Origin: Ignavibacteriales bacterium
Lineage (GTDB): Bacteria; Bacteroidota; Ignavibacteria; Ignavibacteriales; Melioribacteraceae
Assembly (NCBI GenBank): GCA_026390775.1
Contig: JAPLFF010000007.1
Coordinates: 1,240,001-1,304,000, forward strand
Length of the DNA stretch: 64,000 nucleotides
Direction: 5' to 3'
Position numbers and translations under genes: made by a program. This document shows, one piece after another, positions 42,680 through 52,871 of this stretch; position 1 is the stretch's first letter; every line of letters starts with the position of its first letter. Under the pieces are notes generated by a model that saw only the letters and a program-made list of their open reading frames with translations, was not told the DNA's origin and ran no database searches.

Positions 42680-43935
42680 AACTACTTAATAAAATATCGC
42701 TTTATTACATTTTAAACACGGCTATACTTTTTATGCTTGGTTTGTTTGCCATTTACTTTTCTGTTGATTGGATTATTTCTGAAAGATCAGACGGGCAATT
42801 GAGAGATACGAGCAAGGAAATAACTCTAAAACTTGAGAGAGGAATAAAAGCCGAATATCCACCATTGATTGAGATAAAAGAATTAGTAAAAGAAAACCAT
42901 TTCAAATCCGTGTTTAAGGATACAACCATTTTTCTGGAAGCTGAAAAAGAAAATGAAGCCTACAGACAATATACGATCTATAAGAAAGTCAATGATAAGA
43001 ATTACAGAATAACAGTGCGGACATCGTTAATTGAGAAGGAAGATTTATTTTCGGCTATACTGATTATCCTTATTATTATTCTTGCCCTACTTCTTTTGAT
43101 TCTGTCTTTAATTAACCGATACACAGCGAGGAAAATATTCAAGCCGTTTTATAACAATCTAAAACATTTGGGAATGTTTTCATTACATAAAAATGATTCG
43201 ATGATTTTGGAGGATTCCAACATAGACGAATTTAATGAACTGAAATATGCTCTGGCTGAATTATCGGAAAAAGCATTAAAAGAATACCGATCATTGAAAG
43301 AATTTTCGGAGGATTTAAGTCACGAATTACAAACCCCAGTAGCCGTGATAAAAGCAAAAGCAGAATTGTTACTACAGAAGGAATTTACAGATGCCGAAAT
43401 TTCAAGCAATCTGCAATCAATAATAAACAATGCAGATAGACTTGATAAATTGAACCGTTCTCTGATCTTATTGACTAAACTGGAAACAACCGATTTTTTC
43501 CCAACACAAAAAATTCTTTTAGGTAGAAGGATAGAAAGAATTATTGATAACTATACAGATGCGATTAATTCAAAAGAGATTGTAATACGCACTAATTTGG
43601 AATCGATGTATGAAGTGGAGTTCAACGAAAATTTATTGGATATAGTACTAAGTAATTTAATTTCTAATTCGATTAAGCATAACATTTTGGAAGGTGAAAT
43701 ATTTATAGAATTGAAGGATTCTATTTTAATGATAAAAAACAGCGGAAAGGAACCAAAACAAAATCTGTTGAATTACTTTAAGCGATTTACCTATGAAGAG
43801 AAATCGCAAAACTCTCTCGGATTAGGATTAGCAATTGTTAAAAAGATTTGTAATATGTATGAAATTGGAATAACCTATCAATTCATAGACGGGTCACACA
43901 CAATAGTATTGAATTTCAATAAAACAAAAGATTAA
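42676..43935 (+). CDS. Membrane sensor histidine kinase
   Basis: The 419-residue protein has two membrane segments (about residues 12-32 and 128-152) flanking a small periplasmic loop with no recognised domain. The phosphoacceptor is H216 in SEDLSHELQTPVAVIKAKAELL, and the ATPase region has VLSNLISNSIKHN and the NSLGLGLAIVKKICNMYEI motif. A clear HAMP domain is not seen. It forms a pair with the OmpR regulator upstream and probably responds to a compound exported by the RND system. Confidence 0.93.
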   Translation: MKLLNKISLYYILNTAILFMLGLFAIYFSVDWIISERSDGQLRDTSKEITLKLERGIKAEYPPLIEIKELVKENHFKSVFKDTTIFLEAEKENEAYRQYTIYKKVNDKNYRITVRTSLIEKEDLFSAILIILIIILALLLLILSLINRYTARKIFKPFYNNLKHLGMFSLHKNDSMILEDSNIDEFNELKYALAELSEKALKEYRSLKEFSEDLSHELQTPVAVIKAKAELLLQKEFTDAEISSNLQSIINNADRLDKLNRSLILLTKLETTDFFPTQKILLGRRIERIIDNYTDAINSKEIVIRTNLESMYEVEFNENLLDIVLSNLISNSIKHNILEGEIFIELKDSILMIKNSGKEPKQNLLNYFKRFTYEEKSQNSLGLGLAIVKKICNMYEIGITYQFIDGSHTIVLNFNKTKD

Positions 43936-43937
43936 AG

Positions 43938-45203
43938 ATGAAAAAAAATGTTTTATTAATTCTTGTTTGGATTGTTCCGGCTCTTTATGGGCAGAAGAAT
44001 TTCGAGTATTATATTAGCAAAGCATTAGAAAACGCCACATCACTGAATCAATTAAGAAACCAAATCCCAATAAACAAACTTCAGAACGAACTGGACAAAG
44101 CGCTGAATTCGGCATTCCAGATATCTTTGACGGGTAATTATTTATTTGCTCCATTCTTTAATAACAGCAACGGCTTAATTACTACAAATCCGGATCCCCA
44201 AGCGATAGGTTATGATATTGGAATAACAAACGGTGGTTTATATTCAGCTCAAGTAAATGTTCAAAAGAATATTTTTAACGGTAAGCTCATAGATGCACTT
44301 AAAAACAAAAATGAATTATCCGATAAAAGCACTTTGAATGACATTAAGATTGAAGAACATAATCTCAGAAAAATTGTTATCGACCAATATTTAAGCTGTA
44401 TTCAGAATCTCTGGTTATATAATTTGACAAAAGAAATTTCTACAAATCTCAATGAGCAGTTAAGAATAACCGGCGGATTGGTTGAGAAAGGTTTTGTGAA
44501 AGCACAGGATTATTTGCTTCTTAAAATCGAATATAAAAATCAACAGATGCAGCTTAATGAGATATGGCGTAATTATAAAAGCGGGCTGATGCAACTAAAC
44601 TCTATTTGTGGACTTCAAGATACCAGCACAGTTTATTTAGAAAATGTAACTCTTGATGTAATGAAGCATATTTATCTGTCTAATTTTATAATGAAGTATT
44701 CTATTGACAGTTTGACTTTGCAAAACCAGCAAGAACTCTTTGAAACAAAATATCAACCGCAAGTAAATTTATTCTTTAACACAGGATTAAACGCTGTTGA
44801 GTTAGAAAACATTCAGCGAAAATTTGGACTCAGCGCCGGAGTCAATTTCTCTTTACCTTTATTTGACGGTAATCAAAAAGCTCTTACGCGCCAGCAAAAT
44901 GATATTTATGGGAAAACAATTCAACAAAACAGAGACTACATTGAAAAAAATCTTTTCTTACAAAGGCAAAATGGATACGAGAAAATCAAATCGATTAAAA
45001 CATCGTTAGATAATCTGCAGGACCAAATCAAAGATTATGACCAAGTAATTCTACTAGCTCAAAAGCAGGTAGAACAAGGATCGATGATGATGATAGAATA
45101 TTTGACTATTCTGAAAAATTATATTGAATTACAGAAGAATAAAATCACAGCAGAAATAAATTATCAGCTTGAGATAAACAATTACAATTATTGGAACTGG
45201 TAA
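43938..45203 (+). CDS. TolC-family outer-membrane channel protein
   Basis: The 421-residue protein begins with a signal peptide (VLLILVWIVPALYGQ) and then has the alternating helical repeats of TolC-like proteins: FEYYISKALENATSLNQLRNQI, ITGGLVEKGFVKAQDYLLLKIEY and a second half with AGVNFSLPLFDGNQKALTRQQ and EQGSMMMIEYLTILKNYIELQ. It would provide the outer-membrane exit for the pump encoded downstream. It lies 3 bp after the kinase gene. Confidence 0.9.
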   Translation: MKKNVLLILVWIVPALYGQKNFEYYISKALENATSLNQLRNQIPINKLQNELDKALNSAFQISLTGNYLFAPFFNNSNGLITTNPDPQAIGYDIGITNGGLYSAQVNVQKNIFNGKLIDALKNKNELSDKSTLNDIKIEEHNLRKIVIDQYLSCIQNLWLYNLTKEISTNLNEQLRITGGLVEKGFVKAQDYLLLKIEYKNQQMQLNEIWRNYKSGLMQLNSICGLQDTSTVYLENVTLDVMKHIYLSNFIMKYSIDSLTLQNQQELFETKYQPQVNLFFNTGLNAVELENIQRKFGLSAGVNFSLPLFDGNQKALTRQQNDIYGKTIQQNRDYIEKNLFLQRQNGYEKIKSIKTSLDNLQDQIKDYDQVILLAQKQVEQGSMMMIEYLTILKNYIELQKNKITAEINYQLEINNYNYWNW

Positions 45204-45204
45204 A

Positions 45205-46110
45205 ATGAAAATGAATATACTTCTAAAAAGCAGAACCATTGTATTATTTGCCATAGTTCTTATTGCCCAGTTCTATTATTCATGCAGCAATGAGAATGAT
45301 AAAACCTCAGAAGGAAAAAGCGGCGCGCCGGTTAAAATAGTGAACCCTTCGCTGACGAATATAAATGACAATCTAATGTTTAATGCAAATACCATATTTC
45401 AGAAGAAAGAAATGGTCCGCGCAACATTTCAAGGATACATTGTAAAATTTTTCAAGAAGATTGGCGACCGAATAAGCGCAGGTGATTCCGCCGACCACAC
45501 CATGGATATAAACCTTGGTAAAGAATCATTTAAAGGATTGATAATTGTAAAAGCTAAGACAAGCGGTATATTGACAGAGCAAAATCATAATTCAGGTGAT
45601 TTTGTCTCTGACGGCGAACAGATTGCAGTAGTATCAGACCCATCTTCATTGATAATTGAGCTTAACATTCCATACCAATTTGTTTCAAAAATAAAATTAG
45701 GAAGCAGTTGTTCTATTAATTTGCCGGACGGAAAATCTTTGAATGGAATTATTTACAAAATACTTCCAAGCGTGGATCAAGCTTCGCAGACACAAACATT
45801 TTTAATTCAGCTGAAACAGTTTGGTAATCTTCCGGAAAATTTAAATGTAACAGTAAAGATTTCAACAAAAATTATTCGCAATACTTTAACAATTCCCAAA
45901 ACAGCTTTAATGACAGATGAAACACAGTCCAAATTTTGGGTAATGAAATTGATTAATGATTCCATCGCAGTTAAAGTTGACGTAGTGAAAGGAATTGAAA
46001 ATGAAAATGCTGTTCAGTTAATAGGCGGCGGTTTAATGCCGAGCGATAGAATTATTTCCGAAGGCGCTTTCGGTTTACCGGATACGGTCAAAGTGATAAC
46101 AGGAAAATGA
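45205..46110 (+). CDS. RND efflux periplasmic adaptor (HlyD/MFP) lipoprotein
   Basis: The 301-residue protein has a lipobox ending at the Cys near residue 27 (FYYSCSNEND) and is predicted to be anchored to the inner membrane. The biotinyl-lipoyl-like halves are FQGYIVKFFKKIGDRISAGD and IVKAKTSGILTEQNHNSGDFVSDGEQIAVVSDPSSL, and no long helical hairpin lies between them. The C-terminal part matches adaptor beta-barrel domains (TIPKTALMTDETQSKFWVM). It lies 2 bp after the TolC gene. Confidence 0.9.
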   Translation: MKMNILLKSRTIVLFAIVLIAQFYYSCSNENDKTSEGKSGAPVKIVNPSLTNINDNLMFNANTIFQKKEMVRATFQGYIVKFFKKIGDRISAGDSADHTMDINLGKESFKGLIIVKAKTSGILTEQNHNSGDFVSDGEQIAVVSDPSSLIIELNIPYQFVSKIKLGSSCSINLPDGKSLNGIIYKILPSVDQASQTQTFLIQLKQFGNLPENLNVTVKISTKIIRNTLTIPKTALMTDETQSKFWVMKLINDSIAVKVDVVKGIENENAVQLIGGGLMPSDRIISEGAFGLPDTVKVITGK

Positions 46111-46114
46111 CACT

Positions 46115-49100
46115 ATGAATAATTTTTATGAGAAATACAAAAGCCCTATTGCTGTAATTCTATTGATGATTCTTTTGGGTGGAGTTTATTCTTTAATGAA
46201 AATAAAAACCGGATTATTTCCGGATATAACTTTTCCCAAAATAAAAATAATAGCCGAAAATGGAGAGCAGCCGGTTGATAAAATGATGGTTACAGTCACC
46301 GTGCCAGTGGAAAATGCAATCAAGAGGGTTGAAGAATTAAAAATAATCAGAAGCATAACTAGTCGCGGCAGTTGCGAGATATCTGCATTTTTAAACTGGG
46401 GAAGTGATGTTGATCTTGGTAAGCAAAGAGTTGAAGCCCAGATTAATGCAATCAAACAAAATCTTCCTCAAGGAATAAATATCACAGTCGAGAAGATGAA
46501 TCCATCAATTCTTCCGGTAATGGGATTTTCGCTCGAAGGCAAAAACAAAAGCCAAATTGAATTACGACAACTTGCTGAATTTACAATCAGACCGTTTCTT
46601 TCCCGCGTTGAAGGAGTTTCTGATATTGCAATAATCGGGGGCAAAGTAAAAGAGTATCAGATAATTCTCGATCCCATTAAATTAAGTAATCTAAGAATCG
46701 CTCCTAAGAACATTGCAGATATTTTAGCCAAGTATAATTTTGTTGAATCAAGCGGTTTCGAAGTCAGCTACAATCGTTTGTATCTCACTCTCACCAATGC
46801 TACAATTAACACAAAAACCGAATTAGAGAACACAGTTATCATAAATAATTCGAAAAATAAAATTGCTCTTAAGGACATTGCAGAAATAAAAATAGCGGAG
46901 AGACGAGATTACGTAAGGATAAACGCTAATGGTAGAGATGTTCCCTTGATTGCAATAGTTAAACAGCCAAAGGCAAATTTGATTGATGTTGTTGATAAAG
47001 TAAATACTCAATTGACTGAATTAAAAAAGATCCTTCCAAAAGATGTTGAACTAAAACCTTATTACAATCAAGCTGATTTTGTAGGTGATTCGATCAAAAG
47101 TTTAAAAGATGTATTGTGGCTCGGACTTTTGCTGGCAATCATTATCACAATAATATTTTTGCGCTCGTTTAAGGCGAGTTCGGTAATCTTAATTACGATA
47201 CCACTCACATTGGGTTTAACGCTGACGGTTCTTTACTCACTCGGATATACATTCAACATAATGACGATTGGCGCGATTGCAGCGGCTATAGGATTAATAA
47301 TTGATGATGCGATTGTTGTTGTTGAACAGATTCACCGCACACATGAAGAAAATCCGGATGAGAAAAGTATTAATCTTGTAAGCAAAACAATAAAATATCT
47401 TTTACCGGCAATGGTTGGTTCGTCGTTAAGCACGATTGTAATATTTCTTCCTTTTGTTTTGATGAGCGGAGTTGCGGGCGCATATTTTAAGGTTATGACC
47501 GATACGATGATTATTACGCTTATGTGTTCGTTTTTTGTAACGTGGATAGGGCTACCGGTTATTTATCTTTTGTTATCGAAAGAAACACATTCCATAAAAA
47601 ATGAACAGAAAGAAATTAAGAAAAGAAATTGGGTTTACTTTTTTATAAACCGTCCTTACATATCTATAATATTTGTTGCTGTTCTTATTATTTCCGCATT
47701 ACTAATCCTTCCAAACCTACCATCTGGTTTTTTACCGGAAATGGATGAAGGTTCAATCGTGCTGGATTTCGACAGTCCTCCTGGAACTTCTTTAGAAGAA
47801 ACAGACCGTATGCTTAAAGTTGTTGATGATATTTTACTTAAGACTCCGGAGGTAGTAAGCTATTCAAGAAGAACCGGTACGCAGATGGGATTTTTTATTA
47901 CAGAACCTAGCCGTGGCGATTATCTGATTCAAATAAAAAAGAAAAGAAGTAAGACAATTGAAGAAGTTTCCGATGAGATAAGAAAAAAAGTTGAAGCTGT
48001 TCTTCCCGCTCTCCGCGTTGATTTCGGTCAAGTTATTACCGATATGCTTGGTGATTTGATGAGTTCAGTGCAACCGGTTGAAATAAAGATTTTTGGTGAT
48101 GACCGGGAAAAGCTGAAAGAAATTGCCAATAGAGTTTTCTCCATAGTATCTAAAGTTGATGGCACAGCCGATGTGTTCAATGGAATCATAATTGCCGGTC
48201 CGGAAATTCAAACAATTCCTAAAGTGGATGAACTTGCGAAGTATAATCTAACTCCTAGCGATTTCCAATTTCAGATGCAGACAAAGATTGAAGGAATAGT
48301 TGCTGGCGGAGTTCTGGGAAAAAATCAACTTGTCGATATCAGAATGTTCGAAAAAGGTTATAATAAAACGGACCGAGACTTAAACAAGAGTTTTCTTTTT
48401 CTAAATGATGGGAAAATAAAACCGATAAATGAATTTGCAAACATCGAAATTAAAAAAGGTGTTACAGAGATTGAACGTGAAAACTTAAAACCAATGGTTG
48501 CCGTTACAGCAAGATTAAATAACCGGGATTTAGGAAGTACACTTGCAGATATAAGAAAAGAAATTTCGAAAAAGATTGTATTGCCTGCTGGTTATCAAAT
48601 TGTTTATGGCGGGGCTTACGCAGAACAACAGCAAGCATTTACAGAACTTCTAATGATCTTGATCTCTGCAGTTCTTCTTGTTTTCACAGTGATCTTATTT
48701 CTTTTTAGAACTATCAAAATTTCGTTGGCAATTATTTTTATAGCCACGCTTGGAATTGCCGGCAGCGTATTTGCCCTTTTTATAACCGGTACACCATTGA
48801 ATGTTGGCAGTTACACCGGAATAATTATGATTATTGGAATCATCGGCGAGAATTCAATTTTCACTTACATGCAATTTGTTGAATCGAAAAGAAATGGCAT
48901 TAAAAAAGACGAAGCCATTGCATATTCAATTTCGTCAAGACTCCGCCCAAATCTTATGACTGCTTTTGGAGCAATTGCTGCTTTGTTTCCGCTTGCTTTA
49001 GGAATAGGACCCGGGGCGCAATTACATCAACCTTTAGCAATTGCAATTATTGGCGGATTTATTCTTGCAATTCCGCTTCTGCTTATTGTTTTACCAACCA

Positions 49101-49132
49101 TGCTTAAAATATTGGAAAGAACTAATAACTAA
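46115..49132 (+). CDS. RND efflux pump inner-membrane transporter (AcrB-like)
   Basis: The 1005-residue protein has 12 expected membrane segments and two large periplasmic loops. In the first membrane half, GAIAAAIGLIIDDAIVVVEQIHR carries the paired acidic residues (DD) used for proton coupling in the drug-type HAE pumps; heavy-metal CzcA-type pumps usually differ here. TM10 reads IGENSIFTYMQFVESKR. The porter part begins GLFPDITFPKIKIIAENGEQPVDKMM. It is most consistent with export of organic compounds. The substrate is unknown. Confidence 0.94.
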   Translation: MNNFYEKYKSPIAVILLMILLGGVYSLMKIKTGLFPDITFPKIKIIAENGEQPVDKMMVTVTVPVENAIKRVEELKIIRSITSRGSCEISAFLNWGSDVDLGKQRVEAQINAIKQNLPQGINITVEKMNPSILPVMGFSLEGKNKSQIELRQLAEFTIRPFLSRVEGVSDIAIIGGKVKEYQIILDPIKLSNLRIAPKNIADILAKYNFVESSGFEVSYNRLYLTLTNATINTKTELENTVIINNSKNKIALKDIAEIKIAERRDYVRINANGRDVPLIAIVKQPKANLIDVVDKVNTQLTELKKILPKDVELKPYYNQADFVGDSIKSLKDVLWLGLLLAIIITIIFLRSFKASSVILITIPLTLGLTLTVLYSLGYTFNIMTIGAIAAAIGLIIDDAIVVVEQIHRTHEENPDEKSINLVSKTIKYLLPAMVGSSLSTIVIFLPFVLMSGVAGAYFKVMTDTMIITLMCSFFVTWIGLPVIYLLLSKETHSIKNEQKEIKKRNWVYFFINRPYISIIFVAVLIISALLILPNLPSGFLPEMDEGSIVLDFDSPPGTSLEETDRMLKVVDDILLKTPEVVSYSRRTGTQMGFFITEPSRGDYLIQIKKKRSKTIEEVSDEIRKKVEAVLPALRVDFGQVITDMLGDLMSSVQPVEIKIFGDDREKLKEIANRVFSIVSKVDGTADVFNGIIIAGPEIQTIPKVDELAKYNLTPSDFQFQMQTKIEGIVAGGVLGKNQLVDIRMFEKGYNKTDRDLNKSFLFLNDGKIKPINEFANIEIKKGVTEIERENLKPMVAVTARLNNRDLGSTLADIRKEISKKIVLPAGYQIVYGGAYAEQQQAFTELLMILISAVLLVFTVILFLFRTIKISLAIIFIATLGIAGSVFALFITGTPLNVGSYTGIIMIIGIIGENSIFTYMQFVESKRNGIKKDEAIAYSISSRLRPNLMTAFGAIAALFPLALGIGPGAQLHQPLAIAIIGGFILAIPLLLIVLPTMLKILERTNN

Positions 49133-49167
49133 ATATTTATCAATGTTATTTTAACAAAAGGAGCCAC

Positions 49168-50229
49168 ATGAAATCTTTAAAATTGTTTTTCATATCAACA
49201 ACTTTAATTGCACTTGCACTTTTAGTTATTAATTCCAGCGCACAAAATAAGGTGGATGTTGAGAAATCAGGCAGCGGTTATCATCTCATCAAAAAAATTG
49301 AAATCGGCGGAGAAGGCGGATGGGATTATCTTATCGTTGATAGCGACGCAAAACGTTTATACGTCCCTCGTTCTACCCGCGTTGATGTAATTGATATTGA
49401 AGCAGGCAAAAAAGTTGGCGAAGTCCCAAACACAAGCGGAGTTCACGGCGTTGCTTTAGATATTGAAAATGGACGAGGTTACAGCAGTAACGGAAGAGAT
49501 ACTTCTGTAACTATTTTTGATCTAAAATCTTTGAAAGAAATCAGTAAAGTAAAAGTTGAAAAAAATCCCGATGCTATTATCTATGATCCAACTTCAAAAA
49601 GAGTTTTCTCGTATAACAGAGGAAGTTCATCGGTAACCGCTATTGATTGCGCTACCGGCAAAGCTGTTGGCACTTTATCACTAGGCGGTCATCCGGAATT
49701 TTCTTCATCCGATGGAAAAGGTATGATGTATGTAAATCTTGACGATAAAAGTGAAGTAGTTGCATTTGATGCTAAAAAATTAGAGATAAAATACCGCTGG
49801 CCAATTACACCGGGTGAAAGCGCATCCGGAATGGCAATTGATCAAAAAAACGACAGATTGTTTTTAGTTTGCGAAAACAAAAAAATGATTGTTCTTAGTG
49901 CGTCCGACGGTAAAGTTGTAGCTGACCTTCCTATTGGCGAAGGAACTGACGGTGCCGCATTTGATCCGACCTTAAAACTTGCTTTCAGCGCTAATGGCAG
50001 AGATGGAACTTTGACTGTGGTTCAGGAAGAATCTGAAAATAAATTTTCTGTTGTAGAAAATGTTATAACCCAAAAAGGTGCAAGAACAATCGCCTTAGAT
50101 GCAAAGACTCATAATGTATATTTACCAACTGCTCAATTTGGACCACCGCCTGCACCAACTGCAGAAAGACCTACACCAAGACCAAGTGTAATTCCAAATA
50201 GCTTTGTGATTTTAGTTTTTGGTAAATAA
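49168..50229 (+). CDS. Exported YncE-like beta-propeller protein
   Basis: The 353-residue protein has a signal peptide (FFISTTLIALALLVINSSAQ) and about seven propeller blades of the YVTN/NHL-like type: RLYVPRSTRVDVIDIEAGKKVGEV, GYSSNGRDTSVTIFDLKSLKEIS, RVFSYNRGSSSVTAIDCATGKAVG. A good AAAGGAG precedes the start. It follows the RND gene by 36 bp and may be in the same transcription unit. The ligand is unknown. Confidence 0.87.
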   Translation: MKSLKLFFISTTLIALALLVINSSAQNKVDVEKSGSGYHLIKKIEIGGEGGWDYLIVDSDAKRLYVPRSTRVDVIDIEAGKKVGEVPNTSGVHGVALDIENGRGYSSNGRDTSVTIFDLKSLKEISKVKVEKNPDAIIYDPTSKRVFSYNRGSSSVTAIDCATGKAVGTLSLGGHPEFSSSDGKGMMYVNLDDKSEVVAFDAKKLEIKYRWPITPGESASGMAIDQKNDRLFLVCENKKMIVLSASDGKVVADLPIGEGTDGAAFDPTLKLAFSANGRDGTLTVVQEESENKFSVVENVITQKGARTIALDAKTHNVYLPTAQFGPPPAPTAERPTPRPSVIPNSFVILVFGK

Positions 50230-50281
50230 GATGTTTAACAAAATCGTCTTCTAATTATCTCAAAACTTGATTTCTAATTTT

Positions 50282-50314
50282 GGGATGTAATCAAACACAA
50301 TAAGATTACATCCC
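50282..50314 (+). terminator. Possible terminator after the propeller gene
   Basis: GGGATGTAATC (50282-50292) pairs perfectly with GATTACATCCC (50304-50314) around an 11-nt loop. TTCTA upstream and TAGAA downstream can extend the stem. A T run is absent, so function is uncertain. Confidence 0.5.
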
Positions 50315-50421
50315 TAGAAATAAATCTTTAGTATTCTAAATAGTATCAACTTCTCTTCAAAGTTTCTTCAAAATCTGTTTTTATATATCGATTAGGAAAA
50401 ATTCAATTAATGGAGAAGTAG

Positions 50422-52842
50422 ATGAAAAGTAAGCTAATATTTATTTTTATAGTAATCATTTTTATACTTGGGAAAAACACAAATGCACAGAATTTTGGAG
50501 TTTTATCCGGAACAGTTTTAGACTCAACAAATCATCAACCAATCGAGTTTGCAAGCATCAGCGTAATAAAAATTTCAGACAGCAGCGCTGTAACCGGTAC
50601 CATGACAGATAATAAAGGAAAATTCGAAATACCAGATATACCGTTTGGAAATTACTTTTTAAGAATTAGTTCTGTCGGCTATATAACAAGAAACACATCC
50701 AGATTTTCAATAACATCCAAGAACAATGAAATTAATGCCGGTAGTATTTTATTAACCGGAACCGAAGTTAATCTTGATGAAATCTCAGTAACATCCAACA
50801 AAATTATGTTGAATAATTCTATTGACCGCAAAGTTTATAATGTTCAGATGGATATTATGAGCAAAACAGGAACAGCAGCCGAATTATTGCAAAATATTCC
50901 TTCTGTTCAGGTTGATATTGACGGCAACGTAAGTCTAAGAGGATCAACAAATGTTTTGATACTGATAAATGGAAAGACATCACCTCTTATGGGTAAAACA
51001 CGGGCAGATGTATTGCAGCAGATGCCGGCAAATTCCATCGAAAAGATTGAAGTAATTACAAACCCGTCCGCTAAATACAAACCGGATGGCACTTCTGGAA
51101 TTATAAATATTGTTATGAAAAAAGAAATTGGAACAGGATTAAATGGAAACATTACTGCCAGCATTGGCAACCAACAGAGGTATAATGGAAATACAACTCT
51201 AAATTATAAACCAGGCAAAGTAAATTATTTTGGAAGTTTGAGTCTTCGGCAGGATGATCGAAACAGTATTTCATCAGACATAAGAACACAATATGACAGT
51301 GGATCAAATATTTCAGGATTCTATGATAATAACAGTAAATCGTATTCGAGACCTCTTTCAAGAGGAGGAATGCTTGGGTTTGATTATAATATAGACAAAT
51401 CAAACAGTATTGGTATAACTGGAAATTATTTTTACAGAGGATTTACACGGAATGATATTTCGACATATATTTTAAGAGATCAAAATCAAACCGTTACAAC
51501 AGATTATGACAGAAGCAGAGTTGACCCTGAATATGAAAAAGAAGGAGATGTTAATGCATATTTTCAGCACAACTTTTCCGGAGATGATCATAAAATAAGG
51601 TTCGAAATAAACGATTCATTTTCTCCGGAAGTTGAGGATAATCATTACACAAATACTTATCGAGTTCCTTCCATTTATAACGAATATGATAACACCTTAA
51701 TTAAACAGGATGATAATAAAATTCAACTGCTTGCTGAGTATTCGAATCCGATTAGTGAGAGTGCAACTTTTGAAGCAGGATATAACGGCGAGTTGAATAA
51801 AAGAGATATGGATTTTTACGGCGAAGCTTTTGATCCTATCAAACAAAAATTTGTTACCGACAATGAAAGAACAAATCACTTTATATACAATGAAGATATT
51901 CATGCAGTTTATACTACCTACTCAAATTCATTTGGTCCACTTGGTGTTTTAGCCGGATTACGTGCTGAGCAATCTTTTATTAAAGCAAATCTTGTTTCAA
52001 GAGATAATATAATCACGAATAATTATTTCAATATTTATCCTACACTTCATCTAAGTTATAAATTAAACGAGCTAATGCAAATTCAGCTCAATTACAGTAA
52101 GCGTGCTAACAGACCGGAAGGTGAAGATCTTAATCCATTCCCCGAATACCAGGACCCAAGAAATATTAGAGCTGGAAATCCAAACCTAAAGCCCGAATTT
52201 ATTCATTCAATTGAATTCGGATTTCAGTGGCAAACTGATTTTCTTACAATAGTTCCAAGTCTATTTTATAGAAACCGTTATAATGGAATTACAACTGTTA
52301 CGAAAGCAATTAATGATACAACACTTTTAACGACAAAAGAAAATTTGTCTTCAGACCAATCTGCCGGTTTAGAAGTTGTTTTTTCAGGCGGTTATGGAAA
52401 TTTTATAACAACAAATCTTAGCGGGAACGCATTTTATGAAAAGATAGACGCTTCAAATCTTGGATTTAGCAATAACAAATCGACGATAACTTACAGTGGT
52501 AATATGAGTTGTAATGCAAATCTGACAGCAACAACAATGCTTCAGATAAACTCCAATTATAGATCAGCACGGTTAACACCGCAAGGAGAATTCAAGCCAA
52601 GTTTTGTAGTTAATCTTGGGATACGCCAAGATTTATTTGATGATAAATTATCCGTAGTCTTTACAATTTCTGATATTTTCAAAACATTCAACAGAGAAAT
52701 GAATTTGGATACATCTTGGATGAAACAGAATACAATAAACAGCCGTGATTCGAGAATAATGTATTTAGGCGTGACATATCATCTCGGCAAGCCATCTAAA
52801 AAAGCCAAAGAAAAAACTATACAGTATGATAATGGAAATTAA
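50422..52842 (+). CDS. Outer-membrane beta-barrel receptor with carboxypeptidase regulatory-like domain
   Basis: The 806-residue protein has a signal peptide, then a CarboxypepD_reg-like Ig domain (about residues 28-110; LSGTVLDSTNHQPIEFASISVIK...GKFEIPDIPFGNYFLRIS), a plug-type region (AELLQNIPSVQVDIDGNVSLRGSTNVLILINGK) and a large barrel with NPNLKPEFIHSIEFGFQW. It belongs to the TonB-receptor-like OMP_b-brl_3 group common in Bacteroidetes. A typical TonB box is not obvious. It is probably exported by its own signal and followed by the PepSY-like protein gene. Confidence 0.9.
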   Translation: MKSKLIFIFIVIIFILGKNTNAQNFGVLSGTVLDSTNHQPIEFASISVIKISDSSAVTGTMTDNKGKFEIPDIPFGNYFLRISSVGYITRNTSRFSITSKNNEINAGSILLTGTEVNLDEISVTSNKIMLNNSIDRKVYNVQMDIMSKTGTAAELLQNIPSVQVDIDGNVSLRGSTNVLILINGKTSPLMGKTRADVLQQMPANSIEKIEVITNPSAKYKPDGTSGIINIVMKKEIGTGLNGNITASIGNQQRYNGNTTLNYKPGKVNYFGSLSLRQDDRNSISSDIRTQYDSGSNISGFYDNNSKSYSRPLSRGGMLGFDYNIDKSNSIGITGNYFYRGFTRNDISTYILRDQNQTVTTDYDRSRVDPEYEKEGDVNAYFQHNFSGDDHKIRFEINDSFSPEVEDNHYTNTYRVPSIYNEYDNTLIKQDDNKIQLLAEYSNPISESATFEAGYNGELNKRDMDFYGEAFDPIKQKFVTDNERTNHFIYNEDIHAVYTTYSNSFGPLGVLAGLRAEQSFIKANLVSRDNIITNNYFNIYPTLHLSYKLNELMQIQLNYSKRANRPEGEDLNPFPEYQDPRNIRAGNPNLKPEFIHSIEFGFQWQTDFLTIVPSLFYRNRYNGITTVTKAINDTTLLTTKENLSSDQSAGLEVVFSGGYGNFITTNLSGNAFYEKIDASNLGFSNNKSTITYSGNMSCNANLTATTMLQINSNYRSARLTPQGEFKPSFVVNLGIRQDLFDDKLSVVFTISDIFKTFNREMNLDTSWMKQNTINSRDSRIMYLGVTYHLGKPSKKAKEKTIQYDNGN

Positions 52843-52871
52843 TAACACTAAAAACAAAAGTGAGGATCGAA